A model generated the notes under the pieces. The model was given only the letters and a program-made list of their open reading frames with translations, was not told the origin of the DNA and made no database searches. This document shows positions 33,870 to 44,101 of a stretch of DNA of 64,000 nt, in pieces (position 1 is the stretch's first letter; every line of letters starts with the position of its first letter). Source of the DNA: SHAN690 sp023262195. Its GTDB lineage: Bacteria > Bacteroidota > Bacteroidia > Flavobacteriales_G > Salibacteraceae. The DNA is taken from NCBI GenBank assembly GCA_038142005.1, contig JAYQJE010000003.1, positions 1-64,000 of the forward strand, in the 5' to 3' direction. A program made the translations under genes and the position numbers.

Positions 33870-34840
33870 TTAATTTTTTCTTGAATCTGGCACTGGCAAT
33901 CTTATTCTTTTTTGTAAAAATTCAGAAGAAGAATTTGAAATAGTTGCAAACAACTTATCACCATTGTAATTCTTCTTTAAAGGGATTGGTTCCATCGATG
34001 AAACAACCGATGCAAGTGCACCGTTGATAAGGGTTTTAGTCTCGGAATCTGAAAACTCTAAACGGTTTTTTCCCGACTCAATTTTTATTTTATCAAAAGT
34101 TTTCCCTGAATTAGAGACAAAAAAATACGTCCAATGAACCGAACGGTTATCGAACCGTATTTTATAGGCTCTTTTAGAGACATTTTCCAAGGTCAAATTT
34201 TCGTTTCCCCCTAAGAATAAATCGATAATTCCAAATACTTGTGGCGCACAGGGTGGAGTATAATATAATTCTTTACGCATATCGCCGCCAGAAACGTGGT
34301 ATAATCCATAATTGGATCCTAACGTCTGTGAGGTCAAATTAGCTTCACCTAAGCTTCCTTTGAAATGGATCTCTCCTTCTTTTTCCAGGACTAACTCCTC
34401 TTGACCAATTATTTCAGAAAGATGAAAATCCGGTTGAACAGTAAGAAGTCTATCTTGACTTGATACAAATTTATCTATATGTAAAAGTCCCGAGAAATCA
34501 GTTTCTACCTTTACGTCATGAGTTTCGGTGTCTTTATTGTCGAAGTAAAACTTTTCTTTATTCAGTTTGTAATTGAGCAATGTATAATTGGCAAAGTGGC
34601 GATTTTGAATCTCAAGATAGAAGCTAAAGCGAATTTGAGACTTAATATCCTGGAGTAGTTTCGATTTATCACTCTTGTATAAAATAAAAAAGCCATCAGC
34701 CGTTGCCCTATATACTAATGAATACATTGAGATTAACTTCAGCGTTTCAATTGGTAGAACAACGTTAATATCCCTGGATGTATACATGTCATAGAATCCT
34801 TGAAAAACTTCACCTCAAAAAAGCTTTTTAAACTCAATCA
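33870..34840 (-). CDS. Conserved eCIS cluster protein of unknown function
   Basis: GTG at 34840, 6 bp after the Afp16 stop, gives MIEFKKLFEVKFFKDFYDMY after repairing a T-run near 34820, joining TSRDINVVLPIETLKLISMY. This 'vkF.hdfY....dl.ivPt..t..ll' opening is familiar from Bacteroidota eCIS clusters between terminator and sheath. Length is about 320 residues. The rest looks beta-rich, with no membrane helix or enzyme motif I recognise. A collar, cap or sheath-associated role is suggested only by its fixed position. Confidence 0.5.
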
Positions 34841-34846
34841 CGTCTT

Positions 34847-35499
34847 CTAATTTTCATTATCGTCTTTAAAAATATCGCGGAAGCCAGGCCCATCTCTACG
34901 CCTAGATTCTCGCACTGGAGTTTCCAAGCTTTCATCTTCATTGATTCCGATTCCCGATATAGCAGGAATCGTATCATCAATATTATCGCTAGAAAAGGTC
35001 AACATACGTACCCTGTAAATGACGGAAGGCATGTACTTGGCGCCCATCATTGAAAAAATTGAATTTAAGTCTCTTGGTTCCATTGAGACAATATCGAATA
35101 CGGCTTTCTCGATATTGGTTGACAAACCGGGGTGTTGCTCTGATTAAAGACTGGTTTAGATTGAAAATAATAAATTACGCTCGATAAAAACTTGAGAGCT
35201 TCGACATAATTCTTACCCGTAAAAAGAGCCGAAAACATTACAGTAAGATTCACATTAATATCACCTCCTCCTGATCCGAATCCTCCGGAGAAAGAGGAAG
35301 TACCTGACGTGGCCTTCAAAGTAGTTTCTTCTTCAATATTTACCAGATGAAAAACTACCTTATTATTTCCCTCCACAGCAACAGAACCATCTTGATTAAT
35401 TAGGTTTGAAACAACCAATCGATCTTCATCAATATCAAACTTGGATTTGAAATACTCATTTAACTCCGATCCAATAACGGGCATTAAATTATGTATCAT
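34847..35499 (-). CDS. Tail terminator, DUF4255/Pvc16_N (Afp16-like), one frameshift
   Basis: Caps the distal tube and sheath to end polymerisation. The N-terminus IHNLMPVIGSELNEYFKSKF, VVFHLVNIEEETTLKATSG, then NVNLTVMFSALFTGKNYVEA and LKFLSSVIYYFQSKPVFNQS, is the DUF4255 fold. A break near 35120 leads to LSTNIEKAVFDIVSMEPRDL, NSIFSMMGAKYMPSVIYRVR and a disordered acidic tail. Total is about 217 residues. It overlaps the small membrane-protein gene by 4 bp (ATGA-type). In Afp-type loci the terminator is usually last, but here, as in many Bacteroidota loci, it precedes the sheath. Confidence 0.9.
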
Positions 35500-35738
35500 T
35501 TCCTTTCACTTAAAGCAAACTTAGTTATGGCCCACATAAATACGCGCATAATGTAAGTTAATACAAATCCGATTATAGCGCCAATTAGAAACACTTCCAT
35601 TTCAAAAACTTCCTCCAAGGAAGTAAGCTCGTCATTCTCAGGACGTAGCCCCAGTAAAGAGCCAAAAATGTAGCCTACAGGCATTGACAACATTAGAGCA
35701 ATAAAAAGCCACACAAGTTCTCGTGCAATTACCTTCAT
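35496..35738 (-). CDS. Small two-helix membrane protein
   Basis: 80 residues with two predicted membrane helices, LVWLFIALMLSMPVGYIFGS and VFLIGAIIGFVLTYIMRVFM, separated by an acidic loop. ATGA overlaps join it to GH18 upstream and to the terminator downstream. With a tethered hydrolase next door it could be a holin-like or anchoring partner. That is speculative, since two-helix proteins have many roles. Confidence 0.55.
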   Translation of the reverse strand: MKVIARELVWLFIALMLSMPVGYIFGSLLGLRPENDELTSLEEVFEMEVFLIGAIIGFVLTYIMRVFMWAITKFALSERK

Positions 35739-37599
35739 CGCAGATCGTTTCTATATCGATTAAATATGACATTTATAATCGTAACTCCAACAGCTCCCAC
35801 AATAAGCCCTGCTGCGATTCCCCATCCTTTATCATTATTCCACCACCATTGGATGCCAACAATAGAAATTAGAATGAATAATGCCGCATAAATAAAGCGA
35901 AACGATTGTTTTTTAAAGAGAACGTCACGCACCCGCCAATCTCTTAATGATAGCGAAAAGCCAAGCGCCATAAATGCCGCCAAAACCAGCATGCCAAGGC
36001 CAATAATACTTTTATGTTCCACAATTTCCAATGCCAGTCCGAATGGTCCACTCAATGAAGTTTCAACCGGTTCGATTTGAATAAGCTCAGCTCCATAATT
36101 ATCTTGCACCACGTCCCAGATTTCATCGGAATTTTGATCATATCCCAAAGCCCAAAAACCAATACCTTTTAAGTTTTTTGATTGGGCCCACTTAAATTTC
36201 AAGTCGAGACTAACGTCATTCTCAAACCAACACATTTTACGTTGAGCATTTTCTTCCAGTAGATAAAAGAAACTACCGCTTAAAGCGTCATAAAAGGGAT
36301 TGTAAGATGACCCATACTTCGATTGTATCATATAATAGGGTAGCGAAGCCTCATAGCTGGAACCTCCACCTTTCTCTAATTGGGTTACATCCCAAGTAAC
36401 TCCGTATAATGGTAATGTAAGAATTATTTGTTTTCCTAAAATACCAATATTCAATAGGTCGTTTACTGCAGTTTCTAAACTGGGTTGTGTTTCTAACGAA
36501 TTAATTGGTGATATAGATCCTGGATAAGCGGAGTATTCTCCACTAAAGTCGTAACCCATAATATTGAAGTACATCACATGACTAGCCAGAGAACTATAGT
36601 CAAAAACGTTCTTGTCATTAAAGTATGGAACATCTAGAATTACCTTGTAGTTAGCATTGCCTAACCTTGAGCTAAGTTGTTTGATAAAATCTGTAAACCT
36701 CTGTGAATCAGCCGTATCGATTTGTTCAAAATTGATATCTACTCCAGCAAAGACATCTTTTCTCGAGTTTAGTAAATTCAGGATTTCTGTGATAAAAATT
36801 TCCTTAGATTGCTCATCTCCTAAGAATTTATGGTTGTTTTTGTATCCAAAGGAGGTTACTGACAAGAAGAGTTTGGTGCCATACTTAGCTGCTGAATCTG
36901 GCAATTGTGAAACTCTAAGTGAATCAAGAATTTCAGGATTCGATGGTCCTCCAGTATTTGGGTTGACATCGTATGAATAAAAAGAAACAATCGATAGCAT
37001 CTTATATCTGTAAGACTTATAGCTGTCTCCCATCCAGTATGGATGCCAACCCATTACTTCAACGCCTTTCCTTAATTTTTGGCCCGCGCCAATGTTTTTA
37101 TAAAACTTATTATTAACCGAATCCCACTGGATTGATCTTAAATCAGGATCTTTTCTAAAGGTCCACTCTTGGTTGGCGTGAAGGAAAGTATATACATATT
37201 CATAATCTCTGATCATACCACTATTAGGCACATGTGGCTCCATTGACCACTTTATATATTCTGATGTATCTGCAGCAGGGTCAACATCTCTTTTTTCTTA
37301 CTAAAAAGTCGATTGACTTGATTTGCATCTCTACGGCCGCGATTCGCCTCTCGCATTAATTCTCGCTTGGCCTTGTAAATACCCTTTCTAACCCCATCTA
37401 ATCCTTGGCCCTCCGAAGTAGTCACACCAGCGAAAAGAAACAACAGGGAAATAAGTAACAAACAAAGATGTTTCTTCCAGTTTTGGAGCACTATTATTAA
37501 TGTTTTTACAATTGTATTCAATATTAAGTGCTCAGAATGTAATCTAAAGAAGGTTCGCTGAAATTGTTGATAAAAAGCTGGGCTCTGCAAAAAATACAA
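35735..37599 (-). CDS. Membrane-tethered GH18-family hydrolase, one frameshift
   Basis: A short upstream frame (37252-37599) carries a signal-anchor (HLCLLLISLLFLFAGVTTSE) and KAKRELMREANRGRR. A break in A6 near 37290 then joins it to RDVDPAADTSEYIKWSMEPH and the GH18 barrel. Barrel landmarks are VMGWHPYWMG, YKMLSIVSFYSYDV, TKLFLSVTSFG, the active-site strand VFAGVDINFEQID, ASHVMYFNIMGYDF and LTLPLYGVTWDV. The catalytic Glu is present; the DxDxE motif reads VDINFE, as in YaaH-like muralytic GH18 proteins. Three C-terminal helices follow (IIGLGMLVLAAFMALGFSLS, FIYAALFILISIVGIQWWWN, IAAGLIVGAVGVTIINVIF). It may act on envelope glycan during particle release or anchoring (inference). The exact start is uncertain. 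Confidence 0.75.
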
Positions 37600-37659
37600 C
37601 TATGATTCACTGAATAATCAAAGGAAGAGATTTATGAATTTTTGAAGTCAAATACGTTA

Positions 37660-38454
37660 CTATTGATCATACAACCATCTCCATGGTCTCTGTCCTTCAT
37701 TCTGAATTAAATCTATCATAACACGCAAGGAATCGCATGCGCTATTCCCAGCCCATGCATCGTGTAAAATAATAAATTTTGCCAGTAAGAAGTACACCAA
37801 ACCTTCTGTATCTACATTTTTGTGTTCCGTATTAATACTTAACAACCCCCAATCAAACCTTCGTCCATTTAATACAGGAAATTTAACTGGGTCATCCGGG
37901 TATGGTCCTGAAAAATGGTTGTTAATCCACCAAGTTAACTGGCTCCAAATTCGGGGTGCGATGTAGAGTGTTGGAATTTCAGGTGGTAATTCGTATGCAC
38001 CGTTAACACGGCAAATCATACATGGTCCAATATCTTCGGAGTATGGGACCAGGGCTGTATCACTATGCAATACATCCAAGAAACCAAACTCTCTATTCAA
38101 AAACTCTATAAATGAAATAAATTCTTCATTGGCCTCATTGTCAATTTCTGGAAATAACCGTTTAGCCTCATTTGCAGGGCTATTATTAAATGCTGGACAT
38201 ACTCCTTGCGCATCAATTTTCTCCAAATCCAACATGAGTTTGTCGAATATGCCATCATCCAGAGATTTTTTAAATGCAGTAAATTCTCCCACTTCATTGT
38301 ACCACCAAATTCTATCGCTATCTGAATACTTATCAGCACGCCATTTGATTGAATTAGTTTTAATTGAATTACCCTCACCATTAAAAATCAAATAGCCCTT
38401 ACCATTCACGCCTACCCCACTGCTCATCTTCAAGCCACTAGCAAATCTAAACAT
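37660..38454 (-). CDS. Unknown protein in eCIS operon
   Basis: An intact 264-residue protein with no signal peptide or membrane helix. Tryptophan- and aromatic-rich, with segments DSDRIWWYNEVGEFTAFKKS, PSEDIGPCMICRV-type cysteines (CMIC), LYIAPRIWSQLTWWINNHF, RRFDWGLLSINTEHKN and QRPWRWLYDQ. I do not recognise the family. It sits 59 bp after the DUF4157 gene and about 60 bp before GH18. This is the slot where eCIS clusters carry cargo proteins or their partners, so it may be a second cargo or a chaperone or immunity protein for the DUF4157 product. Confidence 0.45.
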   Translation of the reverse strand: MFRFASGLKMSSGVGVNGKGYLIFNGEGNSIKTNSIKWRADKYSDSDRIWWYNEVGEFTAFKKSLDDGIFDKLMLDLEKIDAQGVCPAFNNSPANEAKRLFPEIDNEANEEFISFIEFLNREFGFLDVLHSDTALVPYSEDIGPCMICRVNGAYELPPEIPTLYIAPRIWSQLTWWINNHFSGPYPDDPVKFPVLNGRRFDWGLLSINTEHKNVDTEGLVYFLLAKFIILHDAWAGNSACDSLRVMIDLIQNEGQRPWRWLYDQ

Positions 38455-38513
38455 GACTAAATCTTCTGAAATCTAAATATATAATGTGTTCTAAATCTAT
38501 CAATGTGATCCAA

Positions 38514-40076
38514 TTATTTACCGAATATCCGGTTGAATATACTTCGTTTCTTCGGCTCCTCCGTGGGAGGATCTTTAGGTGCTTGAGAAGCGGATTTTTC
38601 TTCCTGCTTGGCCTTTTCAGAGGAGTTTCTCTCAAATTTACAATGCTTATGAATCATGGCAATCTCCTTCAACCCTGCCAGCGATAAAGGCTGATTTTCC
38701 ACCTTGCCTTCAAATTTGCCAAACACTCCTTCTGCAAGAGGGATCTTCTTATTAATCGACCAAACGAGTGCATTGGCTGCTGCAAACACACCAGCTTCTC
38801 CCTTGGCTTCTCCTTCAATCGTAGCGCCCATCTGCCAATGTCCTGCAGGATCATTGGGATCATCATTATTTGCAATTTCCAAATACCCTTTGAGTTCAGC
38901 TCCAAACTCACCATACCCTCCGACAGATACACCAGCCAAACCAGGCACGCCTGCGGTAACCCCTCCTCTATTCCACACTTCGCTTCAAGATTCGCCTCTA
39001 CAGAAGCGGCAACGAAATCTAAAGAACCAGGAATGAATTTCTTATTTGCGTCTTGTTTAAACCTAATTCCCGCGTTACCAACAATGGAAGCAGAAGCCTC
39101 CGCAGTAATACTCACCTCTGCAAAAAGACCCGGTATACCCAGAGGAATTGGCGCGATTGGAACTTTTCCCTTTGCTTCTTGCGTTAAAGGTAAGGGTCCG
39201 CCTTTGCCTTCATAATCAAATCCTCCAGTTTCCTCATTCGCTGTTCTAGACCCGGACATTTGGAAAAGGCTGTGTTCGTATTCAAACTCGCATTCCCCCT
39301 TGGTAGGATCTCCTTTCAATTTTATCACTCCACCCAAAAACGGAACTGATTTATCCTCACCTTCATCATCCTGGAGTGGGTTTAACTCATAGCTATTTGA
39401 TAGCTCACTCTCTTCGGTCACACTTGATAAGTCTGCCGCTTCGTCAACCAAGTTGCGTTGAGTGACACGAGACATTTGAGCAGTTGAGCCTGTAGAAACT
39501 GCAGGCGAGTTTATTTCGGAATTATTCTCACCAATATTTAGCGCTTTCTGCCCCATTACGTCCGCTTCCTTCTCAAGTCCAGCGTCATCGTTGATATTCA
39601 CCTTACTTTCTAATTGAGCGGTAGGTTTAACTCGTCCCTGTTTCTGTTGCACTACATGCCACGCCTCATGTGGCACATGCTTTTCTTGCCCTGGAGCCAC
39701 ATGAATATCGGTTCCCTGAGCAAAGGCATGAGCATTGAGTTGAGCTGGTTGGTCCGAGTTGTAATGTACATTCACATCATCCAATGAAATTCCACTCAGA
39801 TTTTCGACACCTGACTTAAGATGATCTGCAAGTCCAGTATTATTTTCTTTTTTTTGTAATAATCCGCTTTCCAGCGATTGATTCGAATTTGACTTTCGTT
39901 GAGCTAAATCTGGTGAATTTGCATTGCCATTTGCCATGCTATTCAATCGTTCATTTTGAATGGAATCTGGACGATTATTTTCTAGCTGAGCGGTCTTTGT
40001 TTTATGCTTATGTACATCTTCACGTTTTGGTATCGGAGTATCTTTTATTTGATTCTGAGCCTAGTGATTGAAAATT
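38514..40076 (-). CDS. DUF4157 protein, putative eCIS cargo (frameshifted)
   Basis: DUF4157 is the domain most closely linked with eCIS toxins and cargo. ATG 40076 begins MNFQSL, then (break near 40060) AQNQIKDTPIPKREDVHKHK, KTAQLENNRPDSIQNERLNS, GLLQKKENNTGLADHLKSGV and the core GISLDDVNVHYNSDQPAQLN, AHAFAQGTDIHVAPGQE, HVPHEAWHVVQQKQGRVKPT. HEAWH is the zinc-peptidase-like HExxH site. After about residue 190 comes a Gly/Ala/Val-rich C-terminus (APIPLGIPGLFAEVSITAEA, VPGLAGVSVGGYGEFGAELK; break near 38985) and a basic tail. No known toxin domain is visible. Total is about 520 residues. Confidence 0.85.
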
Positions 40077-40136
40077 CATATCAATAAAATTGAGCGCTTA
40101 CTTCGCAGTTGTTTACAGGTGTAACAATTCTCCGAT

Positions 40137-41403
40137 TTAATCTACTTTAGCGCGGAAAGATACTATTCTAACGAACACATCTTGTCCAACGGTTTTACTT
40201 TTATTAATAAGTTTTAAACTACTTACATCATTGAAATAATCAATTCGGCCAAAATTCCGTCCAGCCAAGGCGCTGGCAATATCCTCGCTAGGCAAAAACT
40301 GAATTTGTCGATTTGAATTTTTCGGAATTGATTCAGTATCATCGTTTATAATCCTCTGAATAATATCAATCGATTCACCTGAAATGGGATCCATTTTTTG
40401 GATTGTCGATAAGATCATTGAGTTGAGTAAAGAAGTTTTTTCCTGAGCCGTACAAAATGCCCCAACATAGAATACTTTCTGGATCACGAAAGGCAATATT
40501 GATCACCTGTTGGTTTGGGTTTAGAATATTTCTTACCGCTCCTAATTGAATTATCGTATCAAGATAAACCTCGGCAAGCGTATCATCCACCACAGGTAAA
40601 AAATTCGTATCGATTGATTCTATATCATTTCTATATCTCAAAGGTGAGATCTTGTCTATTTTGATTTCGAAAACCTGCTTAAACGGACTGGCGAAGACTC
40701 TCAAAAACGAAGCTCCCTCAAGTTCAATTGTTGTTTCACCATCTTCAAACACTGGTATCGATATAATTTTCTCAATTCTTGCCGCCTGGCTTGCATACAA
40801 CCACTCCCCGCCGTCGTTCGATATGGAAGATTTTGGGCATCTCCCAGATTGTGGGGTAATGTCGACCAATATGGTGTCCCCTTTTAGTGCCCCAATAGAA
40901 AAACTTAAGGGACTGGCCTTTTTAATTCGGAAGATACCGTCGGTAATTTCCTGCACATTGCGAGGGGTTAAAATAGCAGTTGGAACTGATTTCCCTGATC
41001 CAAAAACAAAACTATCCTTCGTTAAAGTCAGCTTCATACTGATTTTCGTGCTAGTAAATGCAAGATTTTCAAGTGTAATTTCCCAAGCTCCTGCTTGGTT
41101 GCCAAATTCTAACCACTCGTAACGATTTCCTAGTAACATTTTACCTTTTCGAACAAAACCATCTGGATCTTTTACCGAAAAATTGATTGGACGATTTGAT
41201 TTAATCTGAATTGCAATATCATCCAACGAATCGCCATTCACCACAAATACTTTAATCTCTTTTTTAGATAGTCTAAAATCAAAATTGGATGTGCGCGAAG
41301 CTTCTCTTGCTGGCTGGGAAAGGCAGAATGGGGTAATTAGCGAAAGCAATAGAATACAAGCAGAGTGCTTTATAATGATATCCAAGACTTTATAATTAAA
41401 CAT
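40137..41403 (-). CDS. Secreted protein with Ig-like regions, unknown function
   Basis: ATG 41403 overlaps the DUF4407 stop by 8 bp. A signal peptide (HSACILLLSLITPFCLSQP) precedes beta-rich sequence: SVKDPDGFVRKGKMLLGNRY, WEITLENLAFTSTKISMKLT and GDTILVDITPQSG. A break near 40440 joins a C-terminal part, FCTAQEKTSLLNSMILSTIQ, DIIQRIINDD and GRNFGRIDYFNDVSSLKL. Total is about 420 residues. I do not recognise the family. Between a DUF4407 inner-membrane protein and a cargo gene, it may be a periplasmic or surface partner of the system. Confidence 0.5.
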
Positions 41404-42553
41404 TCTTGGTTTGTTCACTCTCCCGAATCTTGTCTCGTTCCTGTTCAAGCCAAATTTTTAATTGATCCCGGACTAATTCAAGATGTGCTTCACCAATCAG
41501 CTTCATTGCACCTTCATTATTAATCAATTCTTGCTCAATTTTACTTTGCTCAATACTTGCCATCACAGTCAACTTATTATTTAGTTGCTGATTACGCATA
41601 TTTATAGCGGTAATTTCATTGATTTCAAAATCGTACTCAACTGTTTTGAGTAAGTGATCATATGGACCATATGGTGAAAGCAGCTTCACTAAAATCGGTG
41701 CTATTTCAATAGAAATTAATAAGAGAATTACTGCGACCTGTGGTCCAGCGGGTAGTTCATTAAGAGCACTAATTCTAACCAGTAAGCCATCGGCTATTGA
41801 AGCGCGTAAATCTTCTCGTTCTTTTAAATTTTGATCCGAGAGACTCTCTCTAACCTCATTTAGCTTTTCGATTTCAACATTGGCGTCGAGCTTTGCCTGT
41901 CGAAACTCTGTTTCACTCTGATTGTACCTTTTTTCTTTTCTCTCACATTCAGTTCCTTTTCCTTTTTTACCTGTACCGCAAGTGCCATCGCATTCACATA
42001 TATACTCCTTATAAAGCTGATCTCTTTTCTCTTGCTTTTGGTCTAATCTCAATCGAATCAGATCAATTCGATTCTGTCTCTTCTGAAGACGATCGGTATA
42101 CAAAGAGTCTAGCTGATCAATTTTTTGAGCCTCTGAATAATACATACGTTCATTGATTTCCTCCTCAAATATTTTGAGCTCTAACGGCACCGAAATCACT
42201 ATTGCTAGTAGCACTGCCAAAAGGAGTCTCGGCATTATCTGTACTAACTCTTTGGTCTTGCTTCTACTTTTCTTCATTGTAGAGACTAAAAATCTATCAA
42301 GGTTGAATACGAGCATTCCCCAAAAAACACCTAGCGCAAGGGACAGCCATTCAATGCCAAAGGCTGTATATACGGCATAACCACCTGAAAAACAAGCTAG
42401 CAGTCCAGTAAAAAACACCGTAGCACCTACTCCAGCATATTTGTGATGCTCAGACCTTGGACAATCTAATAGCATATCTATATCTGCTGCTGCGCAGAAA
42501 AGAAAAAAACGCAATATTGGACTTAGTCCATTTTTTAGTTTTTTATCATTCAT
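41396..42553 (-). CDS. DUF4407 membrane protein with long coiled coil
   Basis: An intact 385-residue protein. Helices occur at about residues 45-70 (GVGATVFFTGLLACFSGGYA), 72-90 and 110-128 (RLLLAVLLAIVISVPLELKI). Then comes a charged coiled coil with a Cys-rich loop (CECDGTCGTGKKGKGTEC), and a last helix near 272-292 (VAVILLLISIEIAPILVKLL). This is the DUF4407 layout. The family has no proven function. Many members lie near polymer-forming or secretion loci. It overlaps both neighbours by 8 bp. Confidence 0.85.
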   Translation of the reverse strand: MNDKKLKNGLSPILRFFLFCAAADIDMLLDCPRSEHHKYAGVGATVFFTGLLACFSGGYAVYTAFGIEWLSLALGVFWGMLVFNLDRFLVSTMKKSRSKTKELVQIMPRLLLAVLLAIVISVPLELKIFEEEINERMYYSEAQKIDQLDSLYTDRLQKRQNRIDLIRLRLDQKQEKRDQLYKEYICECDGTCGTGKKGKGTECERKEKRYNQSETEFRQAKLDANVEIEKLNEVRESLSDQNLKEREDLRASIADGLLVRISALNELPAGPQVAVILLLISIEIAPILVKLLSPYGPYDHLLKTVEYDFEINEITAINMRNQQLNNKLTVMASIEQSKIEQELINNEGAMKLIGEAHLELVRDQLKIWLEQERDKIRESEQTKNV

Positions 42554-43880
42554 AATACCTTTGCATAGATTTTACTACTTCGACTATCGATGAATCATTT
42601 CGAAAATAGTCCGTCACTCTTTCAAAGATTGAATTATTAATCCTCATGACACTGTGCTTTTTATAAAAGTCTTCAAATAGTAACGACTGAAAACACTGTT
42701 CAAATTGCTCTGAAGCTCGGTCTACTCGATATCGAAGCTCTACAAGATTTTCCTCGCCAAGAACTCTCTTTTCCTGCAAAAACTCTAGGGCTCCATGTCT
42801 TCGATCCGACACTTCAATAAGTCTATTTTGTAGGAATCCTGGTTCAATGTGGATCATAGACTGAGTAAAAATAGGCGCCGGAAATTCCTGAATAATTATT
42901 CGCTTAGATTCATTCATACCCTGAAGTTCTGCGCTTATCTTAAGACGAAAAGTTCCTTCTATAAAAAACTCTTCTTGACCTTGAAACTCTGCTGAGTCAA
43001 ATGGCTGAATACGGCAGGATTGAGCGTTTTTTATTTCCCAGACAACGCGTACTTTCTGGCCTTTGCTTACTCCAAAAACACCTTTTCCAGACTCTTCGGG
43101 CAGAGAAACAAACTGTTTTGAACTAGGGTTTAAAAACTGAATATCGTAATAAATTTGAGGCGCCTCTGCAACTGCAAAGTAGAGCGATTTAATGTTCAAC
43201 GAATTTTCATTCGACGCATAAATATTGATGATCTGATCTTGAAGAATAGTAAATTGATTATATCCAGAATAGTCAACTGCACCAATTCCATCGATTTCAA
43301 CTGAAGTTGCATTTTGAACATTCCAACGAAAATGAACCGTAGAGTTTTTTAAAATGTATTTTCTCATCCGAACTGAAATCAATTGCAATATCTCCATTTT
43401 CCTGATGTAATTGGTCCAACGAAAAATGAGCCATATCAAACAAGGAAAAAACAGAATCAAAATCATCTAAATCCGGAGTTAGCAGCTCGATCTTATGACT
43501 TTCAGTATTTATTCGGAGAACCTCGGTATAATCGCGGAGGCACAAAATGCAATGACTAACTTCGAATTGCGAGCCCGAGTAAAGGTTTCCACCACTCTTT
43601 GTTAAGCCGATAAGTTTATATAGATAAAATGGATCGTTCTTTGTCTTTAATGATACGTTTGGGTTAATAAAAATATCCACGCATATTCTCTTTTCAAGTA
43701 GCCTTAAAAAGCTCTCAGTCAAAGGTGCGGACAAGCGATCATTATGATAGAACTTAATGGACTTTTTTGCCGCTGCGACAAACTCTCGAATATGAATTAA
43801 ATCTTGCTCGTTCAATGCTAAATATGTCGTTGGGTAGATGCGGAAAGGTAATAAGTCGAGTGAATTAATTGGTCATTCAT
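42546..43880 (-). CDS. Operon-leading protein with PLD-like N-terminus and Ig-like repeats (frameshifted)
   Basis: ATG 43880 gives MNDQLIHSTYYLSASTQRHI. Adding one T in ATATTTAG near 43817 joins it to LALNEQDLIHIREFVAAAKK. The next stretch, SIKFYHNDRLSAPLTESFLR with RICVDIFINP, resembles the first strand-helix of a phospholipase-D-like fold, but no HKD motif is seen. A second break in A6 near 43345 restores KNSTVHFRWNVQNATSVEID, an Ig-like repeat, and a second copy follows (GQKVRVVWEIKNAQSCRIQP). The C-terminus is helical. About 445 residues. It is the first gene of the run. Confidence 0.5.
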
Positions 43881-44101
43881 CGCAATTAATTTTTACTTGA
43901 ATCAAACTATTCGAGTTATCGACAATTACATTCATAACAAATGCTGAGAGGGCTTCTATTGTCGTAATTAACACTTTATTTTATTTTGAGTAAGCGGTAT
44001 TTCGCACAATCCTAATTTTAAAACCGAGTTGATTCAGCCTGAAAATCGCTTAGTAACGGGTGAAATTTATTTTTATTTTTCCTAGCTAAACAACAACTTT
44101 A
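43881..44101. promoter_or_regulatory. Divergent promoter region between eCIS operon and murQ
   Basis: This 221-bp gap should hold the promoter for the whole minus-strand run and for murQ on the plus strand. On the minus strand a TTTG (in CATTTGTTATG) is followed after 19 bases by TAACTCGA, matching the Bacteroidota TTTG-N19-TAnnTTTG pattern only in part. On the plus strand TATTTTTATTTTTC lies about 25 bp before murQ. No clear operator was found. Confidence 0.3.

Noticed and set aside
38669..38985. C-terminal tail of the long DUF4157 frame (after EAKCGIEEG)
   Set aside because: After the frame change the other frame gives coherent glycine-rich sequence and a proper end at 38514, so the long tail is out-of-frame noise.
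4418..43880. Type VI secretion system
   Set aside because: No TssJ/L/M membrane complex or ClpV; LysM hub, DUF4255, DUF5908, CIS_TMP and an Afp15-type ATPase instead indicate the eCIS branch.
4418..43880. Integrated prophage with contractile tail
   Set aside because: No capsid, portal, terminase, integrase or lysis-repressor genes; the tail terminator, AAA+ and DUF4157 fit eCIS.
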